IMG/VR virus record: IMGVR_UViG_3300020189_000057 | Location: 1 to 27,525 of that record | From: a virus | DNA: 27,525 bases | Reading direction: 5' to 3' (one strand) | In this document: positions 11,301-17,949 of the stretch, piece after piece | How the letters are laid out: each line of letters opens with the position of its first letter | Position numbering within the stretch: the first letter of the stretch is position 1 | Notes under the pieces: model-generated | Database searches by the model: none | The model's input: the letters and a program-made list of their open reading frames with translations, nothing else | What the model was told of the DNA's origin: nothing | Position numbers and translations under genes: made by a program

Positions 11301-13540
11301 ATTATGAGGCTGCTTGGCTTGATATTGATATAATAAAATATGATTCGGATCTATCAACCCATGAAATTATTCTGGGTGGTAAAAAGGAAGACGTATCTTT
11401 AGCTGATGGTGCTTCTGCTACTGCTCTTGCCCCAATGGGTGAAAGAGGTCACACTTCCTTTGCACTACTTCAAAAAGCTAAAATTGCAGACTCGGCTGTC
11501 TACAGTGTAGATGTATTATGGACCAAACAAATCTCTTCCGGTAAAGGATACATGGAAGAGATTAATTCGGTATTGGTAGAGGATTCTGATAGCAGACCCT
11601 GGTGGTTCTTCGAAGATGAGGAGTTTCATGATGGCAATCATAGAGTCATCTTTGCTGGTACTGGGCTAAACTTAGATAGTACTGCTGGAACGTTAATGAG
11701 AGCCGACACTCTTATAGGTGGTGTTAATACAAATGATGGATCCTTATATTTCCACAGTTCATTAGGACACATGGGTGAAGATAATATTAATAAAGATATG
11801 ATCTGGGATCACCTCACCAGAAACTTTGTTACTGTAGGATCTTCTACCTCACACTCAGTAGGTAAAGACGGTGTACTATTTAGAGGTGAAAAAGAAGGAT
11901 GGGGTCAAGGTGTATATCACACAGCTGCTTCCACTTCTAACGCATATTACTATGACTCTGCAACGATTACTACATCCGATGAAACCCTACTTGAAGCAAA
12001 TATTTTGGAAATTAGTAACCCCAGTTTTCTAGACTTTAACTTTACTTCTAATAATATTTCTGCATCTTTGATAGACAGAACATATAATACTTTAGAGTAC
12101 AATGGTTCATATGGTGCTAACGGTCTATTCACAGGCTTCCTAGCAATCGTGGATAAAGATGATCTACAATCATTCTTGAACACCGATGCCTATCGTGAAG
12201 AAAAAGCAGCTGGGAAAATTATTCACCGAGCAGAATCCATATTCGAAATTCACCAGGTGTCGACTGTAGGCGATGCGACGGCGGATGACGGTAACGTATT
12301 CTTCTATGATGTTATCAAATCAGCAGACGGCGAATACTACTATCTTGCGGGTCAAACATCTGGTAATATTGCTAAGCAAAACACTGGGCTATCAGGTGTT
12401 TATGATTACTTCCTAGGTCAATGGGATATCGCTTCTAAGGAATTTAGATTCTGGCAGAATGGTACAGCAGAAGACGAAGAGATCTATGCTCTTACTGAAC
12501 TAGAAGGTACATCAAAGGCAGTTACAGATCCGGAAGCAGTAAACAATGGTGCATTTAAAGGCACTATTAGTTGGACACCAACAACTGCTGGGACATACTA
12601 CTATCAGTGTGGTAATCATACAAGCATGAATGGCCAGATTGTTGTTCAAGATGTAGTGGGTACAAGTTCAACATTCAATGTTACTGCAGCATATGATAAT
12701 GCACCTAGCGCATTCAGATTTAGTGGTACAGACCGTGTCGGAAATATTAACCCGGCAACTGATAATCCAACATTGACTATAGATACTAATGATACAATTA
12801 ATATTGCAGTCGATAATCGTGGGCACCCACTTTGGATCCAAACCGAAACTGGTACTGGTGGGGCCAAAAAAGGACACATTGCCTTTACCGGAAGAACCAC
12901 TGGTAACCTAGCAAATGGTACATTATTTGGCGGTTATGATATCTTCTTAGGTATTTTTGATCCTAGAGCTTGGACTGCTGAATATTATAATATCGGATCT
13001 GGCTTCAATGATAAGGGTATGAATATCCATGATATTAATAGTAATGTAGAAAACACACTAGCAATTACCTACACATCATTTGGTTCTGTTAATAACGCCT
13101 TAACATTTGGATCTGAAGACATTGGTATTATTACATTTAATTACGACTCTGATACCTGGTCACCAGGATATCAAACAGGGTCAGAAACATCAGAAGAGAT
13201 TGAACAAAACGGTAAGCCTAGCTCCAGACTTCCAGATGGAAGAATTGGCGTAGTATGTAATACCGCGGGTGCCTTCGCGGACGACGCGAATACGTTCGGA
13301 TTGAAAGATATGGGACTTGGTATATTCGACTTTGACAGTGATGGTTCAGGTAATTATCTTGGGTGGAAGAAATATCAGGTTGGGTCTGGATCATCAGACT
13401 TTTCATATAGTATAGATAATAATGGCTCTAGCTTTCTTATAACAGGATACTCAGAGGCAACATGGGATAAAGACGTTTCAGGTGTATTTGTTGAATTTGA
13501 TCCTGAAAGAAACATAAAAGGTAAAGCATCGGGAACTTAA
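8321..13540 (+). CDS. Giant propeller-like virion protein with a canonical and a circularly permuted cupredoxin-like module
   Basis: A 1739-residue protein without signal peptide or membrane segment. Residues 1-340 form an aromatic-rich N-terminal region (YWYVYHPSDL, EWEFYQYHKHLPSN). A cupredoxin-like module spans about 343-452. From about 455 to 1400 and 1515 to 1739 it has recurring beta-strand units of the form 'DG.YY.AGQT.....D.FLG.(W/F)D', such as EYYYLAGQTSGN...DYFLGQWD and HIAFTGRTTGN...DIFLGIFDPR. These resemble SBBP/beta-propeller blades. A permuted cupredoxin module interrupts the last blades at about 1401-1515. The gene lies between fibre genes, starts 3 bp after the previous stop and lacks a strong Shine-Dalgarno. 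It is probably a large adsorption-apparatus or baseplate-peripheral protein; the propeller assignment is by eye and is moderate. Confidence 0.65.
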   Translation: MAIANLTQEVSLVDSDFLGLPVQHHISDNGYWYVYHPSDLTNNSQLTNNAIEAYKWDSALHIDPTYYLSASDPTYATTDGTFAFVTETWDGATKRYHGGAIQHIGTGTNDITGTSENDAFMFSHIGTFGNDGATPGGTLEDDAFYWDRLYQRTAGDEWEFYQYHKHLPSNYSKYDDGRIVFGSDGFIRPADKQYGYLINILAKQGQSAYSVPLARIHTPSVGGAHNSHNDVTLPNVAGVNYLPGGILKGSSNRFHAFYLEDANNADSEWNVYSRTYTSSSGSFTAQVNYGAFDIKVPNFDPYPGADEDNEGTQNDYSFSISAGHTFGSYVYWPVTMKAVTRSWAVETVVPGGQNVYRIDGTDRQEPGTLDATTNHPTIQMKVGDTIVFDVADDYLVHPLYVKTNSQSNTNNPAPGSSGNGTATVTFTPQSAGTFYYVCVVHSGMYGEIEVTALEGTGDLKIWRVTDANTISPGSLTQIDMPWPFQGTDVTPSALITSVGTNGYIAAAGGTGGGAQMYSFATQLDSGGQLVFQGDIVTNPADQYLRIHGFKYNAENTKYYALLSGNDGVGTYAGDGLYSWDLAGGTFEGYAHLDIDTSSLGFVNRGNNTSGYLSYNNATGVITRDGSNTEPEGIPNGVNILTWDDASPLFYNRKEINTGSTEYYFQGIYLSDGRKALVGRVEDAPGNIGTELTGDLLLTIVDNENNSVSYTYGLEGDDFVTGIIEDVENNKIILSGYAKGELADKSKQWVHGWARNINNSYDSANCTYESIMRDNAGDYIAVGNDSINEDILVSYYDKDFTVTDTKFVSIGAQLDRVSKIVHDEDTGDRYMIGHTYNGSLPFSSALIIKMNSSNEVVWSKRYGAASRYVKGPAIEIVEYSGVKYLVAFFQSSLVAENDFRSGAVVILNTDGTIIRTRDLSEINTGTGLFINSIKGGGQNTGKFFISGSAATLDGSAVGRTPAWAFCDVNDPLIVKYIRYTDYNGFTLADQQTYDDYEAAWLDIDIIKYDSDLSTHEIILGGKKEDVSLADGASATALAPMGERGHTSFALLQKAKIADSAVYSVDVLWTKQISSGKGYMEEINSVLVEDSDSRPWWFFEDEEFHDGNHRVIFAGTGLNLDSTAGTLMRADTLIGGVNTNDGSLYFHSSLGHMGEDNINKDMIWDHLTRNFVTVGSSTSHSVGKDGVLFRGEKEGWGQGVYHTAASTSNAYYYDSATITTSDETLLEANILEISNPSFLDFNFTSNNISASLIDRTYNTLEYNGSYGANGLFTGFLAIVDKDDLQSFLNTDAYREEKAAGKIIHRAESIFEIHQVSTVGDATADDGNVFFYDVIKSADGEYYYLAGQTSGNIAKQNTGLSGVYDYFLGQWDIASKEFRFWQNGTAEDEEIYALTELEGTSKAVTDPEAVNNGAFKGTISWTPTTAGTYYYQCGNHTSMNGQIVVQDVVGTSSTFNVTAAYDNAPSAFRFSGTDRVGNINPATDNPTLTIDTNDTINIAVDNRGHPLWIQTETGTGGAKKGHIAFTGRTTGNLANGTLFGGYDIFLGIFDPRAWTAEYYNIGSGFNDKGMNIHDINSNVENTLAITYTSFGSVNNALTFGSEDIGIITFNYDSDTWSPGYQTGSETSEEIEQNGKPSSRLPDGRIGVVCNTAGAFADDANTFGLKDMGLGIFDFDSDGSGNYLGWKKYQVGSGSSDFSYSIDNNGSSFLITGYSEATWDKDVSGVFVEFDPERNIKGKASGT
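9347..9676 (+). other. Cupredoxin-like module 4 (residues 343-452)
   Basis: Order of elements is canonical: YRIDGTDRQ, HPTIQMKVGDTIVFDV, ligand loop VHPLYVK, ATVTFTPQSAGTFYYVC, then VVHSGMYGEIEV. Candidate copper ligands are H397, C438, H441 and M444, with 41 residues between H397 and C438. The DGTDRQ element matches the GTDRQ of module 3, and the 'TFTP..AGTFYY' strand matches module 5. Confidence 0.75.
12521..12865 (+). other. Circularly permuted cupredoxin-like module 5 (residues about 1401-1515)
   Basis: Here the C-terminal half comes first: GTISWTPTTAGTYYYQC then GNHTSMNGQIVVQD, giving C1430, H1433 and M1436. A linker (FNVTAAYDNAP) leads to what is normally the N-terminal half: FRFSGTDR, NPTLTIDTNDTINIAV, then RGHPLWIQTE with H1502. 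The first-ligand histidine therefore follows the Cys-His-Met cluster by 66-72 residues instead of preceding it. All four ligands are present. Confidence 0.7.
13263..13290 (+). other. GC-rich inverted repeats inside the propeller gene
   Basis: About 75% GC in an otherwise AT-rich gene. TTCGCG (13274-13279) and CGCGAA (13285-13290) form a perfect 6-bp stem with a 5-base loop. The overlapping CCGCG (13263-13267) and CGCGG (13276-13280) form an alternative stem. The two structures exclude each other. Function is unknown, and a chance origin is possible. Confidence 0.4.
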
Positions 13541-13543
13541 CAT

Positions 13544-15445
13544 ATGGCAATCATTAACTTTCCAACGAATCCATCAGATGGTGATACATACATCACTAAC
13601 GAAGGGGTATTATATACCTACGACGCCGCATCAACATCTTGGGTGGTTGATGCAGCAATTGGTTATACTGGTTCACAGGGGTTTACCGGTTCAGCCGGAT
13701 CGGGTTTTACCGGATCAAGAGGTAGTCTAGGTTATACTGGTTCGCTTGGTTATACTGGTTCACAGGCTTATACCGGATCAAGAGGATTTACTGGATCAGG
13801 GGCTAATTCTGGAAACGTATACCAAGTTGATACAGGGACAACCGCTACATCTACAGCAGGATCTTATACTGTTGCTGGACAGCTATTATTCAATAATGCT
13901 ACACTAACATCTGCTACTGAAATTGGTCTTCACCAGAATGCAGTGAATAATGCTTCTTGGGGGACATACATTGATACATGGGATGACCTGGGTGGGACTA
14001 GCAATCGTGGTATGCTACTTTTAAAAAGTGATGATGTTAACTCTGGTGATTATCTTATGTTCCAGATCTCTGGTAGTGTTAATACTGCTGGTAACGGTAA
14101 ATATTTTACTGTATCATATGTATCAGGGCAATTAGGTTCCATTACAAATAATTCTCGACTTATTGCTAACTTTATTCCTGTTGGGATATCAGGATTCACT
14201 GGTTCTCAAGGTGGCATCGGTTACACAGGATCTCAAGGTCTTAGAGGATTCACTGGTTCTCAAGGGGAGAGAGGATTTACAGGATCTCAAGGTCTTAGAG
14301 GATTCACTGGTTCTCAAGGTCTTAGAGGATTCACTGGTTCTCAAGGTCTTAGAGGATTTACAGGATCTCAAGGGGTGATTGGATACACCGGATCCAGAGG
14401 TTACACAGGATCTCAAGGTATCATCGGTTACACAGGATCCAGAGGTTACACAGGATCTCAAGGTATCATCGGCTACACCGGATCTCGTGGTCTTATCGGA
14501 TACACAGGATCCAGAGGATATACCGGATCTCGTGGTCCTATCGGATATACTGGATCTCAAGGTGGCATCGGTTACACAGGATCTCAAGGTATCATCGGCT
14601 ACACTGGATCTCAAGGATACACTGGGTCCAGAGGATATACCGGTTCAAGGGGATCAGATGGTACATCAATTGCAATTCAAGGTACAGTTGCTACAACAGG
14701 TGACCTACCTAGTTCGGGTAATACTGCAGGCGATGCTTACATTGTTACTGCCAATGGTAATCTATACGTTTGGGATGGGGCAGCATGGCAAGATGCTGGA
14801 CAGTTTGCTGGATACACCGGATCTCAAGGCCCACGTGGTTACACAGGATCTCGTGGTCCTATCGGATATACTGGATCTCGTGGACCTATAGGATACACAG
14901 GATCCAGAGGATATACCGGATCTCGTGGTTCTATCGGATATACTGGATCTCAAGGCCCACGTGGTTACGCTGGATCTCGTGGACCTATAGGATACACAGG
15001 ATCTCAGGGTCCACGTGGCTACGCTGGATCTCAAGGACCTATAGGATACACAGGATCTCAAGGCCCACGTGGTTACGCTGGTTCTCAGGGTCCTAGAGGA
15101 TACGCTGGATCTCAAGGACCACGTGGTTACGCTGGATCTCAAGGTCCACGTGGTTACGCTGGTTCTCAGGGTCCTAGAGGATACGCTGGATCTAGAGGTC
15201 CCAGAGGATATACCGGATCTCGTGGTCCTATAGGTTACACAGGATCTCAAGGTGGTGGTGGTCCACGCGGCTACACAGGATCTCGTGGTTCTATAGGTTA
15301 CACAGGATCTCAAGGTGGTGGTGGTGCACGCGGCTACACAGGATCAGCCGGAGGAAGCGGCGGACCAGGTCCTAGAGGTTATACAGGCTCAGCAGGATTT
15401 ATTAGCTGGGGATTACATTGGGCAGCAGGAATAATATTTGGGTAA
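13544..15445 (+). CDS. Collagen-like fibre protein (GYTGS repeats)
   Basis: The 633-residue protein has an N-terminal FPTNPSDGDTYITNEGVLYT...WVVD module, as at 6976, which probably anchors it to the virion. Three Gly-X-Y blocks follow (about residues 40-86, 217-371, 423-618), dominated by units such as GLR-GFT-GSQ and GPR-GYT-GSQ. They should form a trimeric collagen-like stalk. A beta-rich domain (87-216) separates blocks 1 and 2. A small domain with TTGDLPSSGNTAGDAYIV and LYVWDGAAWQDAG separates blocks 2 and 3. Proline occurs mainly in block 3 as GPR/GPI. The end is short and hydrophobic (FISWGLHWAAGIIFG), with no visible trimerisation head, so the small proteins encoded downstream may cap it. 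Collagen-like fibres of this type are common in marine T4-like phages. Confidence 0.85.
   Translation: MAIINFPTNPSDGDTYITNEGVLYTYDAASTSWVVDAAIGYTGSQGFTGSAGSGFTGSRGSLGYTGSLGYTGSQAYTGSRGFTGSGANSGNVYQVDTGTTATSTAGSYTVAGQLLFNNATLTSATEIGLHQNAVNNASWGTYIDTWDDLGGTSNRGMLLLKSDDVNSGDYLMFQISGSVNTAGNGKYFTVSYVSGQLGSITNNSRLIANFIPVGISGFTGSQGGIGYTGSQGLRGFTGSQGERGFTGSQGLRGFTGSQGLRGFTGSQGLRGFTGSQGVIGYTGSRGYTGSQGIIGYTGSRGYTGSQGIIGYTGSRGLIGYTGSRGYTGSRGPIGYTGSQGGIGYTGSQGIIGYTGSQGYTGSRGYTGSRGSDGTSIAIQGTVATTGDLPSSGNTAGDAYIVTANGNLYVWDGAAWQDAGQFAGYTGSQGPRGYTGSRGPIGYTGSRGPIGYTGSRGYTGSRGSIGYTGSQGPRGYAGSRGPIGYTGSQGPRGYAGSQGPIGYTGSQGPRGYAGSQGPRGYAGSQGPRGYAGSQGPRGYAGSQGPRGYAGSRGPRGYTGSRGPIGYTGSQGGGGPRGYTGSRGSIGYTGSQGGGGARGYTGSAGGSGGPGPRGYTGSAGFISWGLHWAAGIIFG
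13661..13802 (+). repeat. Collagen-like repeat block 1
   Basis: Short Gly-X-Y block with GYTGSQ, GFTGSA, GYTGSL and AYTGSR units. Phase breaks (GSGFTGSRGS, SQAYTGS) make it less regular than the later blocks. Confidence 0.75.
14192..14656 (+). repeat. Collagen-like repeat block 2
   Basis: Regular 27-bp (9-residue) units encoding G-(L/I/E)-x-G-(F/Y)-T-G-S-(Q/R). Several consecutive copies of the GLRGFTGSQ unit are nearly identical in DNA (14282-14370), using repeated GGTTCTCAAGG or GGATCTCAAGG cores. This is consistent with recent unit duplication. Confidence 0.85.
14810..15397 (+). repeat. Collagen-like repeat block 3
   Basis: Longest Gly-X-Y block, with alternating GPRGYTGSQ, GPIGYTGS and GPRGYAGSQ units and GGG interruptions near the end (15250-15390). 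Proline is at the X position only. DNA units are near-identical, for example repeated CCACGTGGTTACGCTGG, so unequal recombination could change copy number. Confidence 0.85.
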
Positions 15446-15451
15446 TATAAA

Positions 15452-16066
15452 ATGGTAGGACATTCTATACACTATGACGCACTTGGTAAAACAGCTGGGT
15501 ATGAAGGATATCGACACTTTTCTACTGATCTGTTTGGGGGTACAGGTAACCATAAACATTTTGTTGGGCTGGGACATCTAGGCTATACAACAGTCGGAAG
15601 TGGTAGTGTCAATTTGTTCAGTGGGGCCAATGCTACCATAGGCCAAATTAATCTATATCAGCCCGCATTTGCGAGTTATCAAAATGCTTATGATAGTAGT
15701 ATTTTCGCATTGGATATTGTAATTATTAACCTGACAGTTTGTAATGCAGAGACGACGGGGGTTGATGGTAGATTTACCTGCGCCGTAAGAGGTCAGTACT
15801 CCACCCCAAACAATCTTAATAAGGTCACATCAGCTACTGAAACAGATATGACAGAGTCATATTGGATTCCGACCGGAACATCCTTAACCATATTTAGTAA
15901 AAGTAACCCTTTATATATTCCCTGGCTGGGAAATGGAAACACCTCTGGATATCACTATTTATCGATACGATCGAATGATGGGCCGAGAATGGATGTTACC
16001 TGTACCTATGCTATGATACATAATACATATGATACCGATTGGACTGGATCAGGATACGGGGCTTAA
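15452..16066 (+). CDS. Small virion/fibre-tip protein, paralogue A
   Basis: A 204-residue protein directly after the collagen-like gene. Its C-terminal two thirds have the pattern shared by the next five genes: a strand like LDIVIINLTVCN, then WIPTGTSLTIFSKSNPLYIP, then a final strand pair. The N-terminal 70 residues are extra and rich in Gly and His (GNHKHFVGLGHLG). It has no signal peptide or transmembrane helix. A beta jelly-roll fold and a role as a fibre tip or decoration protein are inferred from composition, size and position. The ribosome-binding site is weak, so expression may depend on coupling to the collagen gene 6 bp upstream. Confidence 0.6.
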   Translation: MVGHSIHYDALGKTAGYEGYRHFSTDLFGGTGNHKHFVGLGHLGYTTVGSGSVNLFSGANATIGQINLYQPAFASYQNAYDSSIFALDIVIINLTVCNAETTGVDGRFTCAVRGQYSTPNNLNKVTSATETDMTESYWIPTGTSLTIFSKSNPLYIPWLGNGNTSGYHYLSIRSNDGPRMDVTCTYAMIHNTYDTDWTGSGYGA

Positions 16067-16069
16067 CTA

Positions 16070-16498
16070 ATGGCGTATGAAAATAGAGGTTTGGAATTTT
16101 ATCCTCATTATGAGGCAGCAAGCAGCGATACCAATAGAGGGACCGGCCTCGGGGTTGTTTATACCAGTACTTCATCTGGTAGTTTTACTTTTCTCACATC
16201 CGGGAGCACCACTACTACATGGAACATAAGTGGTAAAGACCTTTATAATATCCATCAGATGAGCATCGTTAACAATTCTTCGGCGACCACTTACGTTTCT
16301 GTTTCTTTAGGTACGGTTCTGGCCACATCTAATTATATCATCTATAGTCAATTTCTCGACAGTTATGGTGTTCTTAATCCTATTACAAAGGAAAATCAAT
16401 ACTTTTTAAATGCCGGAAGAAGTATATTTGTCCAGCAAACAGCATCAGCTAATATAAGCTACTGTGCGAGTTTTATCTATTTCGGGAATGAGGCGTAA
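16070..16498 (+). CDS. Small virion/fibre-tip protein, paralogue B
   Basis: This 142-residue protein contains IHQMSIVNNSSATTYVSVSL, then LNPITKENQYFLNAGRSIFV and a final SASFIYFGNEA-like strand (CASFIYFGNEA). The order 'x-x-(L/M)-x-I-x-N-x-S ... (L/V)-x-(A/P)-x-x-S-(I/F) ... F-I-(R/Y)' is that of its neighbours, although the SKD-x-P-L motif is replaced by the SIFVQQTAS region. It starts 3 bp after the previous stop behind GGGG. This is the most divergent member of the cassette, and no specific function is recognised. Confidence 0.55.
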   Translation: MAYENRGLEFYPHYEAASSDTNRGTGLGVVYTSTSSGSFTFLTSGSTTTTWNISGKDLYNIHQMSIVNNSSATTYVSVSLGTVLATSNYIIYSQFLDSYGVLNPITKENQYFLNAGRSIFVQQTASANISYCASFIYFGNEA

Positions 16499-16500
16499 AA

Positions 16501-16968
16501 ATGACTGGTGTAAACTTTTTTAAAGGGAATGATGGATACCAGGGGGATTATAGTACTTGGACTGGTGACGGTTCCCAAAATGCTACAATGGAGTTTGGGT
16601 CGGTAGGCTTTGATATTACTGCCTCGGGTTCAGCAAATGGGACGACTTATGATATTCTTGCACCTGGTAGTGCGAACTACCAATATATAGTCCAAAATTT
16701 GATAATCTATAATGTTGGTCCTGACGTAGACTCCTATTATTTAGAAATTTATAGAAGACTCGGTTCGAACTATAGTGCCTTTCCTATTTGTCAAGCACAA
16801 ACCATCGCTCCGGAACATTCTTTTCAATTTTTTTCTAAGGATGCACCACTAATCTTGGGGGATTATAGGAATAGTTCTACTTCATGGGCTAACGTAAGGG
16901 TTAGAGCAATGGGGGGTTTATCCAATACCGCCCGGGTTTTTGCATCTTTTATAAGGCATAAAGAATGA
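16501..16968 (+). CDS. Small virion/fibre-tip protein, paralogue C
   Basis: A 155-residue protein with YIVQNLIIYNVGPDVDSYYL, then IAPEHSFQFFSKDAPLILGD and a final VFASFIRHKE strand. It shares the SKD-x-P-L motif with paralogues A and E and the terminal '(S/Y)-(F/Y)-I-R' strand with B and E. It has no cleavable signal or membrane segment. GAGG lies 8 bp before the ATG, and only 2 bp separate it from paralogue B. A jelly-roll subunit at a fibre tip is the favoured but unproven reading. Confidence 0.6.
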   Translation: MTGVNFFKGNDGYQGDYSTWTGDGSQNATMEFGSVGFDITASGSANGTTYDILAPGSANYQYIVQNLIIYNVGPDVDSYYLEIYRRLGSNYSAFPICQAQTIAPEHSFQFFSKDAPLILGDYRNSSTSWANVRVRAMGGLSNTARVFASFIRHKE

Positions 16969-16978
16969 AGGTTTATAA

Positions 16979-17500
16979 ATGACAACTCAGATTGATAAAA
17001 AAAGATTAAATTTTGGATGGTTATATAGTCAAACAAATAACTCCTTAAGGTTTGAAAGCGAGATGGGTACTAAGAATGGATCTGCCCGATATCAAGCTAT
17101 TCAAACACCAACCAGTGGTAATAGCACCTATATATATCACATGATTTGTATGTCACCATCCGCACAATCATCAGCAAACCTTTCCCCGCCTGTGGTTGTC
17201 GATCAATCAAATGCCACTTCTAGTTCTTCAACTGGTACTTATCGGATGTGTGCATTAGCTATATATATTTCAGACAGTAACACGTTTTCCCAAAATTCTA
17301 CCGGAGCATGTGTGGTCAGAACGCATGGAATTTATTATCAACATAATATGATATTAGATAAAAAAACGCCGTTGATAGTTCCAGCCGGGAAATGGCTATT
17401 ATTAGAAGCTATGGGTAATTCAACAAATCCCTATGGACCTTTTGCGACTCCTTTAGATTTTGATTATAATGTAACTTATGTAAAAGTAGTAGGGGGTTAA
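16979..17500 (+). CDS. Small virion/fibre-tip protein, paralogue D
   Basis: The 173-residue protein contains TYIYHMICMSPSAQSSANLS, a Ser/Thr-rich middle, then MILDKKTPLIVPAGKWLLLE and a last strand YNVTYVKVVGG. The 'DKKTPLIVPAGKWLLL' segment corresponds to the SKDxPLYL plus Ile-Pro-x-x-(S/K)-W elements of the neighbours, with the two elements in altered order. Its N-terminus (TTQIDKKRLNFGWLYSQTNN) is unlike the others. A GAAGG ribosome-binding site is present. It is probably the same beta-sandwich class, but the relationship is weaker than for C, E and F. Confidence 0.5.
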   Translation: MTTQIDKKRLNFGWLYSQTNNSLRFESEMGTKNGSARYQAIQTPTSGNSTYIYHMICMSPSAQSSANLSPPVVVDQSNATSSSSTGTYRMCALAIYISDSNTFSQNSTGACVVRTHGIYYQHNMILDKKTPLIVPAGKWLLLEAMGNSTNPYGPFATPLDFDYNVTYVKVVGG

Positions 17501-17501
17501 C

Positions 17502-17939
17502 ATGTCAACCGCTTATTTCGCAAGACAGGCGCAGGCATTAACGTTTTATAAAAGATATACTACCTCAAACGTTGATATATGGGCTGATTTAGTAAAACAG
17601 CCTAATTTTAATTCTGATATGATTATCACTAGTCTTAGGGTGATGATTGAAAGTGCTAATGCAAACGGAGAGATCCTGATTGCCATGGATGGTGATACTG
17701 ACGTTATATTTAGTGCCAAAGGAAACGGGGAATATTATCCATCGTATCAGGTTTTTTCAAAGGATAGTCCGTGTTATTTAATGTACGATAACGGTACCGG
17801 TGCTGATGGGACCGAGCCTAATAATGTAACCTATCTTAGACTGTTTAGGAAAGCCGGAATGGATCCTGTTGTAGTATGGGTCAGTTATATTCGGATGGCA
17901 GAGAGCACAGGCTACTTAGCCTGGGGTGATGCTGGTTAA
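17502..17939 (+). CDS. Small virion/fibre-tip protein, paralogue E
   Basis: A 145-residue protein with MIITSLRVMIESANANGEIL, then YQVFSKDSPCYLMYDNGTGA and a final VVWVSYIRMAES strand. It has the cleanest copy of the shared motif set, and its ITSLR start of the first strand matches paralogue F (EITSLRIFND). A strong AGGGGG site precedes the ATG and overlaps the end of paralogue D; the gap is a single base. A jelly-roll or C1q-like fold at a fibre tip is inferred. Confidence 0.6.
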   Translation: MSTAYFARQAQALTFYKRYTTSNVDIWADLVKQPNFNSDMIITSLRVMIESANANGEILIAMDGDTDVIFSAKGNGEYYPSYQVFSKDSPCYLMYDNGTGADGTEPNNVTYLRLFRKAGMDPVVVWVSYIRMAESTGYLAWGDAG

Positions 17940-17949
17940 GGAGTAATAA

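Noticed and set aside
14189-15313. Long antisense open frames opposite the collagen-like gene
   Set aside because: They exist because the repeat units lack stops in that frame; the translated products are low-complexity mirror repeats with no ribosome-binding site, and every credible gene is on the + strand.
13661-15397. Possible CRISPR array
   Set aside because: Regular short repeats are present, but they are in-frame Gly-X-Y codons inside an open gene with no unique spacers and no palindromic repeat.
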